43,502 bases of DNA from assembly GCA_964610025.1 (NCBI GenBank), contig CAZSTX010000012.1, positions 1-43,502 on the forward strand, read 5' to 3'. Numbering within the stretch: the stretch's first letter is position 1; each line of letters starts with the position of its first letter. Under the pieces are notes generated by a model. The model was given only the letters and a program-made list of their open reading frames with translations, had not been told where the DNA came from and ran no database searches. Below, piece after piece: positions 8,486 through 18,600 of this stretch. Source of the stretch: UBA5266 sp964610025. GTDB taxonomy: Bacteria > Bacteroidota > Bacteroidia > Bacteroidales > WCHB1-69. Both the position numbers and the translations under genes were made by a program.

Positions 8486-9043
8486 TTATTTTTTATGTAA
8501 TTTCACTTTATAAAAAGTAGTTTTTTTTCCTTTCGAAATATCATTTAATTTTCCTTTTAATAAGGTTTTCTTTAAATTCGACAATCTATCTACAAAGGTT
8601 TTTCCTAAAATATGGTCGTATTCGTGCTGTATAACACGTGCTGCCATGCCATCGAAGGTTTTAATGTGTTCTACAAAATTTTCATCTTGATAACGTACAC
8701 GAACAATTGATTTACGTACAACATTTTCGTTAATATCTGGCACACTCAAACAACCTTCGTTAAACGATTTTTCTTCACCCAAAAACTCTATGATTTCAGC
8801 ATTAATAAAAACTGCTTTTAATGGTTTTTCTTCAAAATCTTCGTCAATAAAAGGGCTTGTGTCTACAATAAAAAGTTTTAACGACAAATCGATTTGAGGA
8901 GCTGCTAAACCTACGCCACGAGCATAATACATAGTTTCATACATATTATCTATCAATTCCTTTAAGCCTTCATAATCTTTAGGAACTTCTGCAGCTTCTT
9001 TTTTCAATATTGGATTGCCATAAACAGTAATTGGTAATATCAT
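8486..9043 (-). CDS. def: Peptide deformylase
   Basis: A 185-residue enzyme that removes the N-formyl group from nascent proteins. All three family motifs are intact: GVGLAAPQ (43-50), EGCLSVP (96-102, metal ligand Cys98) and QHEYDHILG (139-147; metal ligands His140 and His144, catalytic Glu141). Length is normal. It starts 2 bp after the ruvX stop and is followed 5 bp later by the TPR lipoprotein gene, so translational coupling is likely. Confidence 0.95.
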   Translation of the reverse strand: MILPITVYGNPILKKEAAEVPKDYEGLKELIDNMYETMYYARGVGLAAPQIDLSLKLFIVDTSPFIDEDFEEKPLKAVFINAEIIEFLGEEKSFNEGCLSVPDINENVVRKSIVRVRYQDENFVEHIKTFDGMAARVIQHEYDHILGKTFVDRLSNLKKTLLKGKLNDISKGKKTTFYKVKLHKK

Positions 9044-9045
9044 TT

Positions 9046-9483
9046 TTAATTAATATTATTATTGCGTTTTATATCTCTACTTTCCATATAGGATTGTAAT
9101 AAAATAGTAGCACTTATTGTATCTACTAATGATTTGTTTTGTCGTGCTTTTTTAGAAATACCAGCATCTATCATTGCTTGGAATGCCATTTTTGATGTAT
9201 AACGTTCGTCTATTCTTACAATAGGAATCGTAGGATAAAGCGATGCAAGTTTTTTAACAAATGGTTCAATATAAACACTGGCAGAAGAGGAAGTGTTATC
9301 GAGGCGTTTCGCTTCTCCTACAACAAAAATATCAACTTTTTCTTTGATAAGATAAGTAGATAAAAAATCAAAAATTTCTTTTGATGGAACCGTACATAAT
9401 CCGTTAGCAATAATCTGTAAATTATCTGTTACAGCTATTCCTGTTCGCTTTTGTCCGTAATCTATAGCCAAAATTCTACCCAT
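9046..9483 (-). CDS. ruvX: Putative pre-16S rRNA nuclease / Holliday junction resolvase (YqgF/RuvX)
   Basis: A 145-residue RNase H-fold protein with the family motifs: ILAIDYGQKRTGIAV (first catalytic Asp7), DIFVVGEAKRLDNTSS, VRIDERYTSKMA and the C-terminal LVDTISATILLQSY (last acidic residue). Members of this family process the 5' end of 16S rRNA precursors or act on Holliday junctions. It is the first gene of the six-gene operon; a Bacteroidetes -7 element (TACTTTTG) lies 28 bp before its ATG. It directly precedes def, a common pairing in Bacteroidales as far as I recall. Confidence 0.9.
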   Translation of the reverse strand: MGRILAIDYGQKRTGIAVTDNLQIIANGLCTVPSKEIFDFLSTYLIKEKVDIFVVGEAKRLDNTSSSASVYIEPFVKKLASLYPTIPIVRIDERYTSKMAFQAMIDAGISKKARQNKSLVDTISATILLQSYMESRDIKRNNNIN

Positions 9484-9503
9484 TAAATATCATCAATTAG
9501 TAT

Positions 9504-9518
9504 ATTTATGCAAAAGTA
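9504..9518 (-). promoter_or_regulatory. Putative promoter of the ruvX-def-ribF-lpt operon
   Basis: The minus strand reads TACTTTTGCATAAAT. The first eight bases (9511-9518) match TAnnTTTG exactly, and the 15 bp is identical to the udp-side element at 1316-1330. The ruvX ATG at 9483 is about 28 bp from the box. A TTG (9532-9534 on the complement) lies 13 bp away, shorter than the usual spacing. Confidence 0.55.
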
Positions 9519-9561
9519 CTAAAAATATTAACAATAGCTTGAGCTATTTTTTTCTTATAAT

Positions 9562-9600
9562 AAAAAAAAAGAGGATTATCTGAAAAAGACAATCCTCTTA
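9562..9600 (-). terminator. Intrinsic terminator of the giant beta-helix gene
   Basis: On the minus strand a hairpin (AAGAGGATTgTC pairing with GAtAATCCTCTT, short A/T loop) is followed by an unbroken run of nine T. It begins 17 bp after the stop codon of the 3266-residue gene and separates it from the ruvX promoter. Confidence 0.9.
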
Positions 9601-9616
9601 TAATATAATACAGATT

Positions 9617-12600
9617 TTATTTCTGTATCGTCATTTTCTTAACAATTGTTCTACCTTCGTATTCCATGCTATAGTAATAAATACCGTTTGCTAAAAAGTC
9701 GATATCTACTAATAAGGTATGGTTGCCTTGAACAGATTTCATTTCTTTTTGATATAAGACTTGTCCGCTAACGCTTACTATTTTCACGTTGATTGTTCCA
9801 TCTTGTGGAATGCTATAAGGTATTTCGGTAAACGTTTGCGCTGGATTAGGTACGTTTTGTCCAAGTGCCCAATTGATATCTTTTGCCGAAGCAATGCTTA
9901 CATCGTTTAGAGCATAGGTTTCAAGACGTATAGTGTCGTTTTGCAAGTCAATATCTTCGTCGGTAGCCTCGATAAACACTTTTACATAATAAGGCATGCT
10001 ATCGCTTGATAATGTTGGAACTTGATAAGAAGTTTTAAAAGTATGTGTGATGATAGTTTCTGAAGATATGGGTTCGGTAGTTTCTGAGAAAGCAACCACT
10101 ACGACTCCTTCACTTTCTACTTCAACAAATATTTTCACACCATCGGAATCAAAACTGCCTTTGTTATAAATATCGGCTTCAACAAAAACTTCTGTTCCTT
10201 TTTCCAGATATGTTTCAGCAGTTGGATAATTGATAGCAGAAATACTTAAATCCACATAATCGACATTGCCTATATATTGCTTTTTATTATTATTTGCTTG
10301 TCCATCACAACTCAAAGTGGTTTCTACTATCAATACATAATAAGGTTGCACACTAGTAGCTGGAGGAACAATAAAATAATTATCAAAAGTATATTCAAGG
10401 CTGTCGCCTACTTCCATAATATCTGTGATAGTTTCACTTACTGTATCTTTTCCATTAACATAAAAAATAATATCAAAAGGACTATAAATAGGAAGTGTGC
10501 CTTTGTTCATTATTTTCACTGTTGGATATACTGTATCGCCGACTTCTTTGCCTTCGATAGATAGAATTTCATTTACAGCCACATCGGCTAAGAATGTGAA
10601 AGAGACCCTATCGGTGTCGTTAGATTGAATACTGTCAATAGCATTTGTATAGGCAGTAATATCGTAAGTGCCACTAATAGAAAAATCTATATCTGTAACT
10701 ATCTCAATGGTATCAATTTCAAAACCTTCTAATTTTCCTGTTGCGTGTCCTTTTAATGGATATTTAATTGTTCGTGAATTTGCTCCGCTAATATCGATGG
10801 TAATGCTATCGCCGTCGTGATAAGGTATGGGTTGATTTGTCATATTTTCCATAACTACACTGATGGCTTTATTATCTAAATCACAAGCTGTAAAGGAAGC
10901 AAAATCGGGAGGTAGCATAGTTAATTGCATATCTTGAGCTGCTACAATACGGATACGGTCTATGGCTTGATCTCCTCCGCCATAGCTATAAGCAGTAAAA
11001 GTAATAATAATACAAGTCCCTTGTGTATAATTAGCTAAATCGATCTGATACGGTATCCAAGTAGGCGTGGTATATGCTTGATCGTAACGATAAATCGTTT
11101 GCAACAATGTAAAGGTAGCTCCTCCGTCTGTAGATATTTTAACATCCATATGGTCGCGAAGTTTGGGATTAGCATCATCGTGAACATACCAAAACTGCAA
11201 GCGAGGATGATAAGTGCCTTGTAGATGCACCGATGGGAACATCGCTTGACAAATAGAACCTTTGCTGATAGAAGAAGCAAACATCATACTCTTATCACCA
11301 AACACAGGCTGAACAGGAGTATTTTCGGTAATTGCCCAATTTATATTACCATAAGTTTGACTAATTGCAATGCCAGCGCCTACCCAACTAAAGTCGTTAT
11401 CATAAGGCAATATTGATTTTTCTACATAATAATTTAGTAAGAGCGTGTCGTTGAATGCTTGTTCGTTAACAATAGCATCGCATTCTATCCATACTTTAAG
11501 TTTGTACATGCCTGCATTTGCAATATCAAGTAAAGGATAGACTTCGTAAGTGCTTCTATTCATTGCTAATAAAGAATTTGTATTGATAACAATAGAATTT
11601 TGTACATTCACACTATCGCTTTCACAAGAAAAATGAAGGGTAACAGGATATTGCGAAAAATCTACAGTATAAGTTCCTTGATTATAAAGACTTATTTTAA
11701 TAGGAGTAAATTCAGGGAAGCATTCTACTACACCTTCCATAGGTTCTACAAATTTATCAACAGACAAATCATACCCTTCATACAAAGGAGTACTATAAGC
11801 TCCCATAATTGTTAATATGGTTCTTTGGTCATTAAGTATATCATGCGTTACTTTATCATTTCTATCACAAATTAGCTTCGGATCGTAATCGGCTAAACTT
11901 AAATCTATTGAAGGGTTACTAAACAATGGCAGCATATACACAGAGTGGGTATCTTGTTTATGGGTAGATTGCCAATTAGCCAATGTAGTAATAGCACCGC
12001 CTGCATAAGCAATCGTATTGTTAGAACTATAATAAGCATTATAATCTAAATAAACATTAAGGCTAATATAATTAGCATTAGATGCGTATACTGGATAATT
12101 ATTAGCACCTGTTCCATTAGCTATAACAATATTATTATAGCCATAAAAATAACCAGTATTAGCAGTAGTTATAGCAGCCATATTAAGTCCATAAATATTT
12201 CCAGTCCCTTCTAAATAAATAGAATTATTGATAAAATTCCATTGTCCATAAGACCTATATATTCCATATCTAACAGTGCCATTACTTCCCATAATTTGAT
12301 TATTTGCTACTAAGCAAGGAGCTGAAGCACCATAAGTAGTATCCTGATTCAAGTAAGTGGCATAAATCCCTTGTCCAGTAGAACTATTTTTTAAATAGAT
12401 TGTATTCCCAACAATTTTATCAGCAGTAACATAATTAGTTAAGTAAATTGCATTGAAAGTAGTACTACTGCTTCTGTGGGCAATAGTATTGTATGATATA
12501 CTAGGGGAATAACATACTTGATTAACCCAGATAGCATATGTATATGCATTGGAAAATAGATTACTATCTATTCTAATAGAACTTCTATTAGCAGCAGAAG

Positions 12601-15600
12601 CCAATGTATTATTCTTATGACCAGCAGCGTATGCTAAATATATATTGTGTACCCCTCCTTGAATATTATTTTTTACAATTGCAATATCTTTGAGGTAATT
12701 GATGGTACTAGCTGCATTAGCATAATAAATAGCTGCAGGACCAGTAGTAGCTGAGGCATTGGCATAAACATTACAAGCATAAATTGTAATATCTTCGCAA
12801 TACCCATCAAATTTTACACCATACATAGTACTTGGATTTACAGAGCCTATTGTTAGGTTTTCAAAACGTAAATGTCCTGTGTTTTTCAAACCTACACCCA
12901 CATCAGCATTTCCTCCTATTATTACATCGTAGACTCTTCCTTTTTCTGAAGTAAAAGTTACTGTATTGATATTGCTTGCCCCTTGAATGGGATTTTTGAT
13001 TTCAATTGCTGGATATTCTCCTGCTGCTAATTCAAAGACAACAGGACCTGCTATAGCGCAAGTAGTTATTTTGCTAATTGCATCTTCCAAAGAAGTAAAA
13101 TCTGCATTGGGTGTTCCGACAGTATATTTTCCTTGCAACGAAGAATCACAACTTGTGATTGCCATTCTCAACGTATCATTAAAAGGATTACCGTCTGCTT
13201 GACCATTGGGTTTCGATGTCCATACTTCTATGTAATTGGCGCCACTATGAGCAATAAAACTCCCAATAAAAATACTATCTGAAAGTGTCCCAAATGCCAA
13301 AGGAGGCGTTGCATACCAATGATAAGGAGCTTGTGTTACACCATTTATTTTCCAATGTATTTCACAAGAATCAAGCTGGCTCCCTATGTTTTCTATTTTA
13401 ACTCCCACTACAGCTGAATTGCCTGTTAATATTCCATCAGAAGGCGATACAATAGCTGCTAATTTAGCATCGTAAGCAGGAGCTACAAAGTTGTGATAAC
13501 AACCCGCATTGGTATAAGAAATTCGTGCTTGATGATTTATGTCGTAAAGCAATTCTGTGTTTGCAGGTATAATGGCTTTTTTACCATCGCTTGCTAAACT
13601 ATAAGGTAGATTATTAAAATTGACTTTTTCAGTAGTAGAATTTAAATCTTGAAAATTAGCAATTTGCCACTCTTTCAAAGACTTATAACTTTGAGATGCA
13701 GAAGCATAAGCAGCAAAAGGAACATTGCCATAATAATTATTATAATCAATATCGAAATAAACAGACGACCAATTAATATTGTTAGCACTATAATACATAT
13801 AGGCATTGCCTGTTGTATTTTTAATATACAAATTATTATATTTGAAGGCACATTTATAATTAGCAGTGGAGTTCATAATTGAAAAACCATAAGCATTTGT
13901 TGCTGCAACATCTATGTATATCGAATTCCCAAAAATATTTACATTAGACGTAGTTTGCAAAGTAAAAGCATAAGCCTGGGAAGTGCCTGCTGTAATAAAT
14001 ATTTCATTATTAGCTATATAAGCAGATTTATTCAAAACTCCACTAGTACGGTTTACATTAGATCCAATAGTAAAAGCTATATTAGAACTAGTAGCATTTA
14101 ATCGAACTTTGTTTCTTACGCAACTGTCTATATCAACATAAGCTATGGCATTCCCTAATTGTAAAGCGGTATAAGATGTGATTTCTTTATAATTAACAAA
14201 ATAATTATCTTTAAGAGTAAGTACAAAATAACCTTGTAATGCCTGTATTCCACCATATGCTGCATCGATTAATTGAGAATTATTTATTGTTATTTTTCCA
14301 TAATTACTTACAGACGTTCCACAATAAGTTAAATATACATTAAGATATCCGCCTTGTAAAATACAATTATCAATGGTTAAATCAGTAACATTAGCCCCTA
14401 AGGCTGCTGCATCTCTGTGTATAGCAGCATAAGCTATACCACTTCCCCCCATAGTAGACATTATTTTGCAAGAGTCAAAACTGACATTGGTAAGTGTTCC
14501 AAGAATTTCGACTCCGGCAACAACATCTTGGTCAGTAGCCCCAATAGAAAGGTGTTTGAATTTTAAATGCGCTGCATTCGTTAATGTAATTGATTTTCCA
14601 GATAGTGGCATTTCTCCTATAACAACATCGTTGGCATTGCCCGAAGCTGCAACAAAAGTTATGGTGTTAGTAACACTTGCTCCAGTAATAGCACCCGATA
14701 AATTTATTTCGTCGTATTTTCCATTGGCTATTTGTAATGTAACCGGACCATTCACACCGCAAGCATATAAAGTAGCTATGGCTGCATTAATAGTTGGAAA
14801 ATCAGCACTGCTTCCTCCCACTGTAAAACTACCGTTTAAAGGAGAGGCACAGCCATAAATATGATAACGTATGGTATCGTCGGCATTGGCTTGATCGGGA
14901 TGACCATTGGGCATAGAAGTATAGGCTAATAACGTATTTTCATTTGTAGTGGCAGTAAAAGAACCTAAATAAACATTGTCGGTAGCATTGGGAGACAGAT
15001 TGCCCGTCCATTGAATAGGAGTTTGTCCTATTCCATTGGCTTCCCAATCAATGGTAACATTTCTTAATACACTATCTGAACGATTTTGCAATGTTACACT
15101 TACATCAACTGTAGCATTGGGAGAGGTAGTTAGGTCTTTTGGAAGGCTGAAATTTACTAACTTAGCATTGTATCCAAAAGCAGCACCTTTATAAGCTCCT
15201 ACATGAGTAGTGGTATTTCTATTTTCGTTATTAATATCAGTAGGCACATTGGCTAAAGAAGAAAATATCAACTGCGTATTGCTGTAGTATTGCAAACTAT
15301 TTAGATTTGCATCTACAAAATCAGGAAAAACATTGACCGAATGTTGGTCAGAGGTTACGGTAGCTTGCCAATCTGCCAAAGTAGTTTTGTTGGCTCCTGC
15401 ATATCCAATGAAATTTCCACTTGTATAATAATTATTATAATCAATATCCCACATAGATAAATTAGTTACAGCATTTAAATGAATAGGATAAGTATTTGCC
15501 CCGGCTAATGTTATAAAATTATTATTTTTTATATTATAATCATGAGCAGAGTTTACAAGCGCATAAGCTTTCCCATCACCTATTCCTTTTATTAACACAG

Positions 15601-18600
15601 AATTGTGGTATATGTCTGACTGGCAATTAGTTGTATGAAGCCCGAAAATATTAGCTGTAGATGCATAAAGTATTATTTCATTATTAGCTACTAAAACAGG
15701 GAATGATGCTGTAGCATTTATTGCATTTAATCTTATCCCATATACAGTTGATATTTTATCAGAGAAAGAGTAAATCTTATTATTACTAATTTCATTTATT
15801 ACTGCTTGCACAATATACATACTATGTGAAGTAGTTGTGATAACATAGCTTGTTCTCGCTTTTATTACATTATTAGATATTCGTTCATAATTTGTATAAC
15901 TAGAATAAATTGGACAGTAATATTGATTGGTAAGCGTATTGCTATCTATTACAAAACGAGTTGAACTTCCTGTAGTTGCTGACCCTCCTACAAATCGGAT
16001 GCCATTATACCCTCCGTCAATGTAGTTGTTAATAATACGAAAATTATCGCTAATAGCACTTGTATTATTTAAATCAATTCCAAATTGTTGTTCTTTGGTT
16101 GTAGGGTCTAAAACAATACGACAATCACGTATGCTAATATTTTGACTTGCTCCATAAAATACTATGGCTTTATTTGCATCATAAGCATCGATTGTTAAAT
16201 TTTCAAAATTTAGATGAGCAACACCTGTTAAAGTAACAATTTCGTCCATTCCTTTAAATATTGTGCTATCGCGATGATTAGAAGTAAAAGTAATGGTATT
16301 TACACTATCCGAACCGGGGACAATTCCTTTTAAGGATAATTCGGGGTATACTCGCGGTGCTAACACAAAAGTTACAGGACTATTGATGCCACAAAAGTTA
16401 GCAACCTGCATAGCTTCGTCAGGAGTCATAAAATCTGATGTTTGAGTTCCAACGCTATAAGTGCCACTCAAAGGCATATTACAACCATAAATAAAATCTA
16501 CAATTGTATCATTGTCGGTATTCATGTCTGACACTTGATTATTAGGAGCAGACAACCATACTTTTATATCATTGTTTTCACTTTGTGGTAAGAAAGAACC
16601 TAAATCTACAGTATCGCTCATATAAGGCAATAACGAACCTGTCCAAGTATAGGGAGTTTGCATTACTCCATTTACCGACCAATTAATAGTCATAGATTTC
16701 AAAGTATCGATTGAGCTTATATTGATAAATTTAGCAATTGCATCGGTAGTCTGATTGGCATTAGTCGAAGAAGTCCAATTGTGTAATCCTATCAACATAA
16801 TGTCGAAAGGCAATTGAGGAGGCGTATAGCATCCCATAGCAGTAATTCCCAAACGAAGGCTATCGCTGATGTCGTCGTTAACTAAAATATAAATAGGAGC
16901 TTCTAAATTTAAATAGTTGGTTAATCTCAAATGCTTTGCGGTATCAATATAAGCAGGCAACATACTCACAGAGTTGCTATCTTGACCTGTTGAAAGTGTC
17001 CAAGTAGTTATATTTGGACCTACTGCCGTCCCATTTATTCCTACATAATTACCTATCATGCTAAAATAATTGTTGTAATCCATAAAAACCTGTGTTCCAA
17101 AAGGAGTATTGGCTGCACATTTTATTGGATATCCATTTTCTGTAACAATATTATTATTACGTAAATTCAAATAGGTAGGATTGCTTACGTTAATAGCTGC
17201 AAAATCGCCTAAGCCTGTTTTTAAAATCGAATTGTGAATTACTTCAGCAGATGCATAAGATAAAGAAAGAACACCACTTCCAGAAGCCCTGCCTAAAGCG
17301 CCTCCTGCGGAAGAATTGCAATGAATAATAATTTCGTTATTAGCTATCAACACATAATTAACAGTATCTAAATAATTTAAATACATAGTTTCCATAGCTG
17401 TAACTTGATTAATCGTACGATAAGAACGTATTTTGTTTTTAAGAATATAAGTTCCATGACAATAATATGCATAAATCGCATTAAATAATGACCCCACATA
17501 ATTAACACGAGAGGTAATCTGATTTTCTGATATAGAATAAAATTGATTATGGCGTAAATAAATTGCCGTATGGAAAGCATTTTTAATAATGTTGTTATCT
17601 ATATAGAGGTTTGTATTGTAAGTGAAATTATCAACACCACATAAATAAATACCATAATAACCACCATTAATTACATTGTTTACAATACGTAATCTATCAA
17701 ATAATCCTGTATTTTGTTTTTTTAAGATACCATGTGTAACGGTTTTCCCCATTGTATCTAATAAAATATGGCAATTATTAATTTCAATATTATAAACGGT
17801 ATCGGTAATGGCAACCCCTTGGTATGCTGTTGTAACATCAATAGTTAAATTGCTAATTACCACATTGTGAGAGCGTGCTATTTCAATAATCATTGCTTCC
17901 GAGCCATCGCTTTGCAATATAACATCTTCGACATTACCTGACAATGAAGTAATGGTTAATAAATCATAAGCTCCTGTATAATAATTTAAATCTACTAATT
18001 TAATAGGTTTGGTATAAGTGCCACTTTCTAATTGTAAGGTTACATTGCCAGCAGTGCCACAAGTTTTCATAATGCTTAAAGCCTCGTCTATATCAGTAAA
18101 ATATCCTGTTGGACCTACAGTGTAATTCCCTGATAAAATAGCATTGCATCCATAAGAAACACGGTATGCAATGGTATCGGAAGAGGCATTGGGTTCGTTG
18201 TTAGGCATAGAAACCCATGCTGTAATAGTATCGTATTTTTCCAATTGAGGCAAATAAGACCCTAATGGAACTTGTGTAGAAAATCCTTCAATAAGTGTTC
18301 CTGTCCAATTAACGCTATTTTGTAATACTCCATTTAACCGCCAATGAAGCGTTGCAGAAGAAAGTGTTTTCAATCCTCTGTTTTCAATAGTAACTACCAC
18401 AGGTGTTTGAACTCCCGCTATAGCTCCTACTCCCGGAGTATCAATTTTAGTAATAGCAACCGAATTGCTATCAAATCCCCATTTACGATTAATAAAATAA
18501 GAAGAATTAACCGTAGCATTATTTCCTACACTGTCGGTAGCATATACAGCATAATCGACATGTGTACCTATAAGTTGTTGAGGAATAACACCCATCCATA

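Noticed and set aside
11800..18200. CRISPR array or short tandem DNA repeats in the giant gene
   Set aside because: The repeats are protein modules of about 1.6 kb with diverged DNA sequence, not short regular repeats with spacers.
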